NCBI RefSeq assembly: GCF_003075045.1 | Contig: NZ_QCZD01000001.1 | Coordinates: 868,001-932,000, forward strand | Direction of reading: 5' to 3' | DNA from: Maribacter litoralis | GTDB lineage: Bacteria > Bacteroidota > Bacteroidia > Flavobacteriales > Flavobacteriaceae | Length of the DNA stretch: 64,000 nucleotides | Shown here: positions 54,008 through 63,317 of the stretch, in pieces | How positions within the stretch are numbered: the stretch's first letter is position 1 | Layout of the letters: the number at the start of each line of letters is the position of its first letter | Made by a program: the position numbers and the translations under genes | The notes under the pieces: model-generated | The model's input: the letters and a program-made list of their open reading frames with translations, nothing else | Told to the model about the DNA's origin: nothing | The model's database searches: none

Positions 54008-54070
54008 TAATCCGTCTCATTCAATAAAGTGTGATACGATAGTTATTCGGTAAGTCATTACATATTTTTA

Positions 54071-55162
54071 TTAGCTTTTATATGGTGCTAATTTCTCCCA
54101 ATTGAACACTACCCCCGTACCAGGAGTATCTGGTGCTACAGCTCTATGATTTTCCACAACTAAAGGACGTAATGTATATTGGTCTATAGGAAAGCTATGC
54201 ACTTCTAACCAACCTGCATTCGGTTGTGAAGACACCAGACTTACATGAAGTTCTTGCATACCATGACTACATACCGGGATATGATGTTCCTGCGCCATTT
54301 TTGCCACTTTCAACCAACCTGTTACACCACCACAATTAGAGGCATCTGGTTGAATAAATGATAATTTAGATTGCGCAAAGGCATATTCAAATTCGTGTAT
54401 CGTATGAAGGTTTTCACCCATTGCTAAAGGAAAATCCGTCTTATCAACGATTTCTGCATAACCTTTATAATTATCTGGTATAATAGGTTCTTCGAACCAA
54501 GTGATGCTATACTTTTTAAAGCCTTCTATAGCTTTTATTGCTTTGTCTACTGTCATAGAATAATTGGCATCGACCATAAAAGTAACTTCTGGACCTACAA
54601 ACTCACGTACCGCTTTTATGCGCTCTAGATCATCCTCTAAATTTTCTCGCCCTATTTTGATTTTAACAGCATTGAATCCGTTATCCAAATAGCTTCTCAT
54701 ATTGTTTAAAAGCTTAGGAATAGGAAACTGCAAATCTATACCGCCACAATATGCCTTACAGGTATTATCGGCACCACCTGCCATTATATGCAAAGGTTTA
54801 TTTGCCTTTTTACAACGAATATCCCAAAGTGCGATATCAACTGTAGAAATAGCGAACGAAGCAATACCCCCCCTACCGACATAATGTATATGCCATTCCA
54901 TTTCCTCATAAATCCCCTCTATCTGAGTACCATCTTTCCCAATTAAGAACGGTGCCAAATCATGTTCTACCATGGCTCTCGTAGCATGCCCTCCTTTACC
55001 GCCGGTATACGTATATCCAGTACCTTCAGAACCATCTTCTAAGGTAATTGTAGTCGTAACCAACTCAAAATGTGTATGATCGCCATGCTTGGCATCATTC
55101 ATAACTTCAGGTAAGGGAACTTTAAATAATTGACAATCTACTTTTGCGATTCTTGTACTCAT
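54071..55162 (-). CDS. Enolase-superfamily 3,6-anhydrogalactonate cycloisomerase
   Basis: This 363-residue mandelate racemase/muconate lactonising-type enzyme has the Lys-x-Lys motif in NAVKIKIGR, metal ligands Asp in MVDANYSM, Glu in WFEEPI and Glu in MGENLHT, and His in CSHGMQELH as base. Given the adjoining aldehyde dehydrogenase and GH117, the best reading is 3,6-anhydrogalactonate cycloisomerase, which opens the anhydro ring to 2-keto-3-deoxygalactonate. Its start overlaps the aldehyde dehydrogenase stop by one base (TAATG). Another sugar-acid dehydratase activity is the alternative. Confidence 0.85.
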   Translation of the reverse strand: MSTRIAKVDCQLFKVPLPEVMNDAKHGDHTHFELVTTTITLEDGSEGTGYTYTGGKGGHATRAMVEHDLAPFLIGKDGTQIEGIYEEMEWHIHYVGRGGIASFAISTVDIALWDIRCKKANKPLHIMAGGADNTCKAYCGGIDLQFPIPKLLNNMRSYLDNGFNAVKIKIGRENLEDDLERIKAVREFVGPEVTFMVDANYSMTVDKAIKAIEGFKKYSITWFEEPIIPDNYKGYAEIVDKTDFPLAMGENLHTIHEFEYAFAQSKLSFIQPDASNCGGVTGWLKVAKMAQEHHIPVCSHGMQELHVSLVSSQPNAGWLEVHSFPIDQYTLRPLVVENHRAVAPDTPGTGVVFNWEKLAPYKS

Positions 55163-56616
55163 TATGCTTTATGTCTTACGTAAAACGTTTTCTTTTCCAT
55201 ATACTGCTCAAATCCGTATTTACCGTCTTCACCACCAGATCCACTTAACTTATAACCGTTATGGAATCCTTGATGCTGCTCTCCATGACCACGGTTTACA
55301 TAAATTTCTCCGTATTCTAGTTCATCGTTACAACGCATAATCTTATTCATATCATTGGTAAATACCATGGCAGCCAAACCGTATTCACAGTCATTTGCAT
55401 AGCCCATAACTTCATCAAAATCTTTAAACTTTAAAACCGGTAAAATTGGTCCAAAAGACTCTTCATGTACAATGGTCATATTTTGGGTAACATTGGTCAA
55501 TACAGTTGGTTCAAACCAATATCCTTTTTCAAATTCACCACCTGTTAAACGTTTACCACCCGCGGCAATTGTTGCTCCTTCATCTAGACTTACCTTGACC
55601 AAATGCTCCATATGTTCCAACTCGCTTTTATTTACTTTTGGTCCCATATCAGAATCTTCTAGCATTGGATCACCTACTTTAAGGGCTTTGGTCTTCTCTA
55701 TAAATTTATTCATAAATGCATAGTAAATATCTTCATGAACATACATACGCTCATTACAGGTACACACTTGACCACAATTATCGAATCTTGAATGCAAAGC
55801 TGAATCTACGGCTGCATCTATATCTGCATCTTCAAATACAATAAACGGAGCTTTACCACCCAATTCTAATTGCACATGCGTTAAATTCTGTGCAGCCATT
55901 TTAGCTATTTGTTGACCTACCGGTGTTGAACCGGTCATGGTCACCATTTTTGTTATAGGGTTTTCTACCAAAGCGGTACCCATTGCCCTACCCGGTCCCG
56001 TAATAATATTCAACAAACCATCTGGCAACCCTGCTTTTTTAGCCAAGTGACCTAATTCTAAAGTTGCTAACGGAGTTTCCGATGTCGGTTTTACCACAAT
56101 AGCATTACCTGCTACCAATGCCGGACCTATTTTTCTTCCTGCCAATGCCAATGGGAAATTCCATGCCGTAATTGCCACTACAACACCACGAGGTATTTTT
56201 TGAATCCAAATTTGTTCATTAGGATTATCCGATGGAATGATATCTCCTTCTATTCTTCTTGCCCCTTCACAGGCATATTCTATAAAAGAAGCGGTAACAG
56301 CAACTTCCATTTTTGCTACCTTAAGTAGTTTCCCTTGCTCTTTTACCAAAAGTTCAGCCAACATATCTGCATTGGCCTTTATTTCATTGGCAAATTTATA
56401 GAGTAATTCTGCCCTTTGTCGGGCTGGTACTTTTTTCCACGCTTTTTGTGCTTTTTCCGCCGCTTGTAACGCTTGCTCCGCTTCTTCAACCGTTCCGTTT
56501 TGAACCGTTGCATATACCTCTTCCGTTGACGGATTTATAATATCGATGGTTTCGCCAGAGGTCGATGTAACCCATGCGCCATCTATAAACATTTTATATT
56601 CTTTTATTGATGCCAT
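55162..56616 (-). CDS. NAD(P)-dependent aldehyde dehydrogenase (3,6-anhydrogalactose dehydrogenase candidate)
   Basis: This 484-residue ALDH has the cofactor motifs [10 protein letters not shown] and GSTPVGQQI, Glu in LELGGKAPF as base and the nucleophile Cys in [16 protein letters not shown]. Family length is normal. Similar enzymes include aldA/lactaldehyde and anhydrogalactose dehydrogenases. In this operon it most likely oxidises 3,6-anhydro-L-galactose to 3,6-anhydro-L-galactonate, the first step after GH117. It is placed between the SDR (19-base gap) and the cycloisomerase (one-base overlap). Confidence 0.88.
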   Translation of the reverse strand: MASIKEYKMFIDGAWVTSTSGETIDIINPSTEEVYATVQNGTVEEAEQALQAAEKAQKAWKKVPARQRAELLYKFANEIKANADMLAELLVKEQGKLLKVAKMEVAVTASFIEYACEGARRIEGDIIPSDNPNEQIWIQKIPRGVVVAITAWNFPLALAGRKIGPALVAGNAIVVKPTSETPLATLELGHLAKKAGLPDGLLNIITGPGRAMGTALVENPITKMVTMTGSTPVGQQIAKMAAQNLTHVQLELGGKAPFIVFEDADIDAAVDSALHSRFDNCGQVCTCNERMYVHEDIYYAFMNKFIEKTKALKVGDPMLEDSDMGPKVNKSELEHMEHLVKVSLDEGATIAAGGKRLTGGEFEKGYWFEPTVLTNVTQNMTIVHEESFGPILPVLKFKDFDEVMGYANDCEYGLAAMVFTNDMNKIMRCNDELEYGEIYVNRGHGEQHQGFHNGYKLSGSGGEDGKYGFEQYMEKKTFYVRHKA

Positions 56617-56635
56617 TAGTTTGTTTTTAGTTTGA

Positions 56636-57406
56636 TTATCTACCCATCCAACCTCCGTCTACCAGAGTGATGCTTCCGTTCATGTAAGCTGCTGCGTCAG
56701 AAGCTAAAAAGACTACAGGACCTGCAAAATCCTCTGGTTGGCCCCAACGTCCTGCCGGTATTCTTGCTAGAATGGAATTAGCCCTTTCCGGATTGTTACG
56801 TAATGCCTCTGTATTATCGGTACTTATGTAGCCCGGTGCAATAGCATTTACATTTACGCCACTACTTGCCCATTCATTGGCAAATGCCATGGTCAACTGA
56901 CCAATAGCACCTTTACTTGCCGCATATCCAGGCACTGTAATTCCACCTTGGTAGGTTAATAAAGAAGCCGTAAAAATCACCTTACCGGATTTACGTTTCA
57001 CCATTTCTTTACCTATTTCCCTAGTTAAGATAAATTGTGCATTTTGGTTGACCTCTATCACCTTATCCCAAAGTTCGTCTGAGTGTTCTACAGCCGGCGC
57101 TCTTAATATAGTACCCGCATTATTCACCAAAATATCTATCACTGGAAAGTCTTTTTTTACATCAGCTATAAAACCGTACAATGCTTTTCTATCACTAAAA
57201 TCGCATGCATAGGCCTTAAATGATCTTCCCAGAGCTTTTACCTCTTTTTCCACATCACTATCACTAGCTTCTAGCGTAACACTTACGCCGATGATATTTG
57301 CACCTGCTTCGGCAAGTCCAATTGCCATAGCTTTACCAATACCACGCTTACAACCGGTAACCAATGCTGTTTTTCCTTGTAGACTGAATTTATCCAGTAT
57401 TCCCAT
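56636..57406 (-). CDS. SDR oxidoreductase (KduD-like, 2,5-diketo-3-deoxygalactonate reductase candidate)
   Basis: This 256-residue classical short-chain dehydrogenase has TALVTGCKRGIGKAMAIGLA (cofactor loop), NNAGTI, a Ser in IFTASLLTYQGG and the Tyr-x-x-x-Lys pair in YAASKG, with the C-terminal GGWMGR typical of KduD-like enzymes. KduD reduces 2,5-diketo-3-deoxygluconate to 2-keto-3-deoxygluconate. In the known L-anhydrogalactose route the same product arises by reducing 2,5-diketo-3-deoxy-L-galactonate, which fits this operon. It is flanked closely by the alcohol and aldehyde dehydrogenases. Confidence 0.88.
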   Translation of the reverse strand: MGILDKFSLQGKTALVTGCKRGIGKAMAIGLAEAGANIIGVSVTLEASDSDVEKEVKALGRSFKAYACDFSDRKALYGFIADVKKDFPVIDILVNNAGTILRAPAVEHSDELWDKVIEVNQNAQFILTREIGKEMVKRKSGKVIFTASLLTYQGGITVPGYAASKGAIGQLTMAFANEWASSGVNVNAIAPGYISTDNTEALRNNPERANSILARIPAGRWGQPEDFAGPVVFLASDAAAYMNGSITLVDGGWMGR

Positions 57407-57426
57407 TTTCGTTTCTTATTTTATAG

Positions 57427-58443
57427 TTAAGATTGACAATCCATTAAGACTTTAAGTCCATCGGGATTTTTGTCTATATTTTCAAATACAGTTTGTATAT
57501 TTTTTAAAGGTTGTACATCTGTAATCATATCATTAAACGGTAATTCGTTCGCCGTAATTAAGTTTATGGCCTTTTCATAGTCTTCTTTCTCATATACTCT
57601 AGCTCCTATAAGTTTTAATTCTTTCCAAAAGAATTTAAACAGGTCTACTTCTTTCTTTTGACCATGTATGGCAACCATAACAATTCTACCTCTTATACCG
57701 GCAACCTCGGTCATAATATCTAAGGCTGGTTGCACACCTGCTACCTCAAATACAACATCTGCCCTTTTATCATCGGTCTTACTTTTTACATAGTCGACCA
57801 AATCTGTCCGCAAAGGGTTTACAGCATCTAAACCAAGTTCTTTTGCCTTAGCTATACGAGTATCGTTTACTTCGGAAACAATGACCTGAGCTCCTTTTTC
57901 TTTGGCTACCAATGCCACCAAAAGCCCAATGGGTCCGCCACCTAAAACAACCGCTGTTTCTCCTGCTTGCAGCCCTCCCATTCTTACATCATGTACGGCA
58001 ACCGATAAGGGTTCAATTAAAGCGGCCAACTTTAAATCTGTCTCCTCCTTTAATTTATGAAGTGTAAATGCGGGTACGTTCCAATATTGTTGCATGGCAC
58101 CCGGACTATCGATACCTATAAACTTTAGCTCCTCGCAAATATGATTAAATCCTTTGTCCGATGGTTTTACTTTTCTATCATCTAATGGTCTTACCACTAT
58201 TTTGTCTCCAACCTTAAAACCTTCTACCCCTTTACCAACGGCATCGATGGTTCCTGACATTTCATGACCTATGGTTTCCGGTATATTAACACGCTTATCC
58301 ATCATACCGTGATAAATATGTACGTCTGTACCACATACACCTACGTATGCCACTTTTATTCTAACTTCTCCCGCACCTGGCGCTTCTATCTCCTTTTCTA
58401 TTACAGAAAATGTTTTATCACCTTTATACTGTGTTGCTATCAT
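57427..58443 (-). CDS. Zn-type alcohol dehydrogenase (2-keto-3-deoxy-L-galactonate 5-dehydrogenase candidate)
   Basis: This 338-residue medium-chain dehydrogenase has catalytic zinc ligands Cys37 (GVCGTDVH) and His60-Glu61 (GHEMSG), and the NAD loop VVLGGGPIGLLVALVA. The lobe that normally holds four structural-zinc cysteines keeps only Cys103 (around DDRKVKPSDKGFNHICEEL), so structural zinc is probably absent. With the SDR gene beside it, the likely role is oxidation of 2-keto-3-deoxy-L-galactonate at C5. It starts one base after the GH117 stop. Confidence 0.87.
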   Translation of the reverse strand: MIATQYKGDKTFSVIEKEIEAPGAGEVRIKVAYVGVCGTDVHIYHGMMDKRVNIPETIGHEMSGTIDAVGKGVEGFKVGDKIVVRPLDDRKVKPSDKGFNHICEELKFIGIDSPGAMQQYWNVPAFTLHKLKEETDLKLAALIEPLSVAVHDVRMGGLQAGETAVVLGGGPIGLLVALVAKEKGAQVIVSEVNDTRIAKAKELGLDAVNPLRTDLVDYVKSKTDDKRADVVFEVAGVQPALDIMTEVAGIRGRIVMVAIHGQKKEVDLFKFFWKELKLIGARVYEKEDYEKAINLITANELPFNDMITDVQPLKNIQTVFENIDKNPDGLKVLMDCQS

Positions 58444-58444
58444 A

Positions 58445-59590
58445 TTATGCTCCTTTTTCTCCTATTGCTGTGTGTGATGTTTTGTTATATGACGAAAACC
58501 GATGAATACTCTGGTAATCGTCGTTATTGTAAATATGGGTAAGCCCCCATCTTAATATTTCCGTTGGATTATTCTCGGCATCCGCAGACCTATTTAAACC
58601 TATGGCATGTGGCGGATTTTGAATACTCGCCACTATTTCAAAATTGATTCCATCCGGAGCCCATTGAATGGTGTTTTTCTCCGGTCCGTCCGTAGTGATC
58701 AAAGATGCTATTCCCCCATCATACTGCCATACACAAATTTCATGGCCACTATTACTAACCGGATTGTAAGGTGATTTAACATAAGGACCCAGAGGGTGGT
58801 CTGCAATAGCAACTCCATGACGTATTTGCCGCCCTCCAAACGTTATTTCTTCGCCCATTTGCTCTCCTTTGTAATACAAGTAAAACTTACCTCTATAAGG
58901 TAGAATACATGGGTCATGCACTTTATGACTATCGAAGTCTCCTTTTTTTTCCACTTTAAACCTATTATCCTCTTCGCCCAACCAAACACCGTTGTCGGCT
59001 GGTGAAAGAATAGGTTCGGGCACTTTATGCCAAGGACCATCTGGAGAATCTGACCAAGCTAATCCCACTTGATTTTTTACACGAACCTTGTAAGGACTTT
59101 TCACGGTTTGATAGCTTAAGTAATACTTACCTTCATATTGCATGATCTCTGCCGTAAAAACAGAGCGATCGTCAAAAGAACCTTTTTCGCCCCTACTGAC
59201 AGCTACGCCTTGTTCTTTCCAGGTCCAACCATCTTTCGATGTAGCATACCAGATATCACAATGGTCCCAAGGAAAAACTTTATCATTTTCAATGTCTCCA
59301 GCAAAACCCTGGGTTACTCCTAAACTTTTACTATACCATACATAATAGGTATTGTTATGTTTAATTACCGCACTAGGGTCTCTTCTACAGACACCTTCTT
59401 CATAAGCCAAATCTCCCATTAAAGGTTTTACCTCTTCAAACTCAACAAACCATTGGTTACCAACTTCTGGCCAATCCAACGCACGTTTTGATGCTGCACT
59501 TAGAAATTGTGCATTAGTAATTCCTAAACTGTCTAGCTTACTTTTAGATAACTTTACTCCACTAAATGTATTTTCTGTATTACTTACCAT
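58445..59590 (-). CDS. GH117 alpha-1,3-(3,6-anhydro)-L-galactosidase candidate
   Basis: This 381-residue five-bladed beta-propeller enzyme has no signal peptide, so it should act in the cytoplasm. GH117 landmarks include VCRRDPSAVIKHNNTYYVW with the catalytic Asp, WDHCDIWYATSKDGWTW, SVFTAEIMQYEGKYYLSYQ, KVHDPCILPYRGKFYLYYKG with the second Asp, and SGHEICVWQYDG with the His/Glu region. The family removes 3,6-anhydro-L-galactose from the non-reducing end of neoagaro-oligosaccharides. It is first in the operon with genes able to degrade that sugar, which strengthens the call. Some GH117 clades differ in substrate. Confidence 0.9.
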   Translation of the reverse strand: MVSNTENTFSGVKLSKSKLDSLGITNAQFLSAASKRALDWPEVGNQWFVEFEEVKPLMGDLAYEEGVCRRDPSAVIKHNNTYYVWYSKSLGVTQGFAGDIENDKVFPWDHCDIWYATSKDGWTWKEQGVAVSRGEKGSFDDRSVFTAEIMQYEGKYYLSYQTVKSPYKVRVKNQVGLAWSDSPDGPWHKVPEPILSPADNGVWLGEEDNRFKVEKKGDFDSHKVHDPCILPYRGKFYLYYKGEQMGEEITFGGRQIRHGVAIADHPLGPYVKSPYNPVSNSGHEICVWQYDGGIASLITTDGPEKNTIQWAPDGINFEIVASIQNPPHAIGLNRSADAENNPTEILRWGLTHIYNNDDYQSIHRFSSYNKTSHTAIGEKGA

Positions 59591-60216
59591 GGATGTATTT
59601 CCACTTTTAATTTTATAAGCTGCCCATCACGGTCATGATTTTATATCATGAAATTTATTGAAATTGAAAACCATGTTTACAAATTGAAGTATTTATCAAT
59701 TACATATGTTTTGCTATCCAACAATTTTAATTTCATAATTTTTTAGACAGACTATTGCCAACTTGACAATAACAGCCAAGTTAATTATAACATACATTCT
59801 GTCATGATATGAATACTGAACAAAAACTGTACACCATTTTTAATCGTTACTCAACCGCACTTTTAGCATATTAACTCATTGGCAATTTACCTTATAGTAT
59901 TTCATCGCAATGCACCATATTAGCTAAGAGTTGCAACAAATGATCAACTAAAAACATAAGAAGGTTTTTGTTGGTTTGTCAATATTAAAAAACTACTCTC
60001 TCCTTTAATATAATCTGTACAATCAACCAACTCCGCTTTTACTGGTGCTAGACAAAAAAATAGAGGTGTCTAGTTTTTGTTCAGTTAACAATTATTTAAC
60101 CTAATTGACAATTAGATAAATTTGAGCGGTCATGATTTTGAAATATTAAATTTTTAACTGGTTTAGATGTGAAATTATCATCTATTAACAAAATTCAACT
60201 AACGTAACTCATTATT
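59591..60216. promoter_or_regulatory. Divergent control region of the agar-sugar locus
   Basis: This 626-base AT-rich region separates the GH117 operon and susC and holds no gene. A 14-base element occurs twice in opposite orientation: ACTGAACAAAAACT at 59815-59828 and AGTTTTTGTTCAGT at 60072-60085. These may be operators of one regulator acting on both sides. No regulator gene is in the cluster, so it must be encoded elsewhere. Confidence 0.45.
60117..60124 (+). promoter_or_regulatory. Putative -7 element for susC
   Basis: TAAATTTG matches TAnnTTTG, 93 bases before the susC start, leaving a leader of usual length for a SusC mRNA. No TTTG at normal -33 distance was found. Confidence 0.35.
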
Positions 60217-63200
60217 ATGAAAGGAAACAAGCTTAAAATTAACGGCGTAGTGACCATGTTACTGCTGATCATTTGCGGGTATGGAACTGCATTTGCCCAA
60301 CAAAATGTATCCGGTACGGTAACCGACGCTTCGGGAATTCCCTTACCTGGGGTAACCATACTGCTTTCAGGAAGCAACAAAGGTGTTACCACTGATATGG
60401 ATGGAAATTACTCGATAGCGGCATCAAAAGGAGAAACACTGGTATTTACATACTTAGGTTTTAAAGATGCCAGTCAACAAATTGCATCTAATGGACAAAC
60501 CATTAATGTAGTATTAGAAGAAGATACACAACAACTGGATGAAGTTGTTATTATTGGATACGGTTCTCAAAGAAAGAAAGAAGTAACCGGTGCTGTTGTA
60601 GGTCTAAAATCTGAATCTATCGAAAAAGCACCTGTATCGGATTTAGGAGAATCTATACAAGGACAGATTGCAGGAGTTAATGTTCAGGCTGCCGATGGTA
60701 GACCTGGTGCAGCTGCCAATATTCAAATTCGTGGACTTGGATCTTTATTAGGTAGTAATACGCCTCTTTACATTGTAGACGGTATTCCTTATGAAGGTAC
60801 ACCCAACATTGCACCCGAACAAATTGAATCCATAGACGTCTTAAAAGATGGGGCTTCGGCTTCGATCTATGGTACAAGGGCATCAAACGGGGTTATCTTA
60901 ATAACGACCAAAAGAGGTAAAGAAGGTAAAATTGAGGTAAATTTTAATACATACACGGGTATTCAAAACATAACCTCGGGTGTTCCATTAATGAACACTA
61001 CTCAACAGATGTATCATGAAGATACCATGTTAGAAGCCTTGGGTACTGATCCTTTAATTTTCTTTTTCAATCCAGATGCATTTAAGTATGACAGTGATTT
61101 CGTTGGGGATGTACAAAATAACAACGCACTCATAAAAAATTATGCAGTAGGTATCAGTGGCGGTGCCGATGGACTTTCCATGAACTTCAACACCAATTAC
61201 TTTGAACAAGAAGGTGTGCTTATTAACTCTGGTTTTGACAGATTGAGTTCTCGACTTAATGCCCAGTTCAAAAAAGGAAGGTTCTCTGCTTTCGCAAGCG
61301 TAGGCATGACCTATGAAAACACTACTCAAGAACCTTGGGGAATGTATGAGTATGCTTTAAGGCAGAAGCCATGGCAAACACCCCTAAGTTCTTTAAACGA
61401 GGTTGGTGAAAATCAGGTACAGATTCCTGTTCAGAACGAAATTCTATATAGTTACTTATCTAGTCAATTACAAAATATTGACGAAAGAAAGGTGAAAAGC
61501 ACTAACATTGCCATTAACCTTGATTATGAAATTATTGACGGACTTCACTATAAACTAAATCTGGGCCGTAACAACTGGGATTACCAAAGAAAGTTCTTTC
61601 AACCACAGTACATTGTTTATGGAAATGATGGTTTATTGAACCCAACGGCTTCTAGAGAAGACGCTGTTTTACAGGAAGATTTTACATGGACACAAAGAAG
61701 TACCATAGAAAACATCTTGAAATACAATAGATCCTTTGGAAAACATAATATCGATTTAACGGGATTGATTTCTTTCGAGAAATTTGAATCCAAAACTGTA
61801 GGGGTCGGTGTAATTGGTTTTGCCAGTAACGAAACACAAGTTTTAGGAGCTGGTGAAGATAGCTCTGCACCAACAGGTAGCGAACAAACAACCACCTTAA
61901 GCGGTTTAATGGGTAGGTTCCTATATAATTTCGACGAAAAATATCTTTTCTCGGCAAGTATTAGACGAGATGGAACTTCAGTTTTTTCCGAAGAAAACAG
62001 AATTGGAATTTTCCCTGGGTTTTCTGCAGGATGGAATATATCCGAAGAAAACTTCTTAAAAAACAGCGCATCTATCAGCAACCTAAAATTAAGAGCTAGT
62101 TGGGCCGAAGTTGGTAACCAAAGTTTAAACGACCCCTATGTAACCACATCAAGAATTGAAGGTGGCGTAAATTATTTATTCGATACCGCCGAAACTTCAT
62201 CTGCCGGATATATTCAAAGAAGAATTGCCAACAGTGATCTTAAATGGGAAACCAAAATTTCCAAAAATATTGGTGTAGATCTTTCTATGTTCAACAACAG
62301 GTTTACGTTCACCGCAGATGTTTATAAGAATGATCGAAAAGAGATGATACTTAATTTACAAACACCACCATCTGCCGGTACCACTCAACCAAGGGATGCG
62401 AATACATATAGTAACATTTTAATAAATGCCGGAGATATGACCAACCAAGGTATTGAACTGGCTGCCTCTTATAGAAGTAATGCCGCTAAGGCTTTTAAAT
62501 GGGATGTTGCCGCAACGTTTACTACCAACGACAATGAAATTCAAAATCTTAATGGTATAGAAAGAGGCTACGGCGGTGGTTTGCCAGCAGTAACCTTAGC
62601 AGGTATCGATTATACCACTTTTCATGCTGTAGGTTATGAAGCCGGTGCTTTTTTCTTGGTAGAAAATGACGGAGTCATAAAAACCCAAACCGATTTAGAT
62701 GCCTATAGGGCAATTGAACCAAGCGCCCAGTTAGGTGATATGAAATATATTGACCAAAACGGTGATAGTGTTATTGATGATAATGACAGAGTCTACAAAG
62801 GATCGGGTCAAGCAGAATTTGAAGTCGGTCTTAACTTTAACTTCAATTATAAAGGTTTTGATCTATTCATACAGAATTACTATTCTCACGGAGCTGAAAT
62901 CTTTAATGGTGCTAGATACTTAGCCCATGCTACTGGTAGACATTTGGAGCAGTACAATATGTGGTCTCCTCAAAATCCAAATTCAGACATTCCTACGTTT
63001 AGACAAGATTCTTTTGGAAGCAGCTTTAGATCTCGTTCAGATTTTTGGTTAGAAGATGGTACCTATTTCAGATTGAGAAACGTAACCCTTGGTTACACCG
63101 TACCAACCGAAACTACATCTACGATCGGTTTAAGCAAATTGAGACTTTATGTTTCTGCCATGAACCCTCTAACCATAACCAATTATACAGGTTACGATCC

Positions 63201-63297
63201 AGAAGTTGGTGGAAACGGACTTAATACCAGAGGTGTAGACCAAGGGAATTACCCGGTAACAAGAAGATTCGTACTTGGTTTACAGGTTAAATTTTAA
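60217..63297 (+). CDS. SusC-type TonB-dependent outer-membrane transporter
   Basis: This 1026-residue protein has a signal peptide (about 1-28, ending TAFAQ), a carboxypeptidase-regulatory-like N-terminal domain (about 29-102, VSGTVTDASGIPLPGV), a TonB-box-like DEVVIIGYG (108-116), a plug (about 125-230, DGASASIYGTRASNGVILIT) and a 22-stranded barrel ending RRFVLGLQVKF. SusC proteins import oligosaccharides across the outer membrane with TonB energy and a SusD lid. The susD gene follows after 20 bases. Divergence from the GH117 operon suggests an agar- or porphyran-derived oligosaccharide substrate, by inference. Confidence 0.96.
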   Translation: MKGNKLKINGVVTMLLLIICGYGTAFAQQNVSGTVTDASGIPLPGVTILLSGSNKGVTTDMDGNYSIAASKGETLVFTYLGFKDASQQIASNGQTINVVLEEDTQQLDEVVIIGYGSQRKKEVTGAVVGLKSESIEKAPVSDLGESIQGQIAGVNVQAADGRPGAAANIQIRGLGSLLGSNTPLYIVDGIPYEGTPNIAPEQIESIDVLKDGASASIYGTRASNGVILITTKRGKEGKIEVNFNTYTGIQNITSGVPLMNTTQQMYHEDTMLEALGTDPLIFFFNPDAFKYDSDFVGDVQNNNALIKNYAVGISGGADGLSMNFNTNYFEQEGVLINSGFDRLSSRLNAQFKKGRFSAFASVGMTYENTTQEPWGMYEYALRQKPWQTPLSSLNEVGENQVQIPVQNEILYSYLSSQLQNIDERKVKSTNIAINLDYEIIDGLHYKLNLGRNNWDYQRKFFQPQYIVYGNDGLLNPTASREDAVLQEDFTWTQRSTIENILKYNRSFGKHNIDLTGLISFEKFESKTVGVGVIGFASNETQVLGAGEDSSAPTGSEQTTTLSGLMGRFLYNFDEKYLFSASIRRDGTSVFSEENRIGIFPGFSAGWNISEENFLKNSASISNLKLRASWAEVGNQSLNDPYVTTSRIEGGVNYLFDTAETSSAGYIQRRIANSDLKWETKISKNIGVDLSMFNNRFTFTADVYKNDRKEMILNLQTPPSAGTTQPRDANTYSNILINAGDMTNQGIELAASYRSNAAKAFKWDVAATFTTNDNEIQNLNGIERGYGGGLPAVTLAGIDYTTFHAVGYEAGAFFLVENDGVIKTQTDLDAYRAIEPSAQLGDMKYIDQNGDSVIDDNDRVYKGSGQAEFEVGLNFNFNYKGFDLFIQNYYSHGAEIFNGARYLAHATGRHLEQYNMWSPQNPNSDIPTFRQDSFGSSFRSRSDFWLEDGTYFRLRNVTLGYTVPTETTSTIGLSKLRLYVSAMNPLTITNYTGYDPEVGGNGLNTRGVDQGNYPVTRRFVLGLQVKF

Positions 63298-63317
63298 TTA
63301 AAAAAAATTGTAACAAC

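Noticed and set aside
61617-62081. 154-codon minus-strand frame inside susC
   Set aside because: Antisense to the intact SusC barrel; no signal, domain or plausible start.
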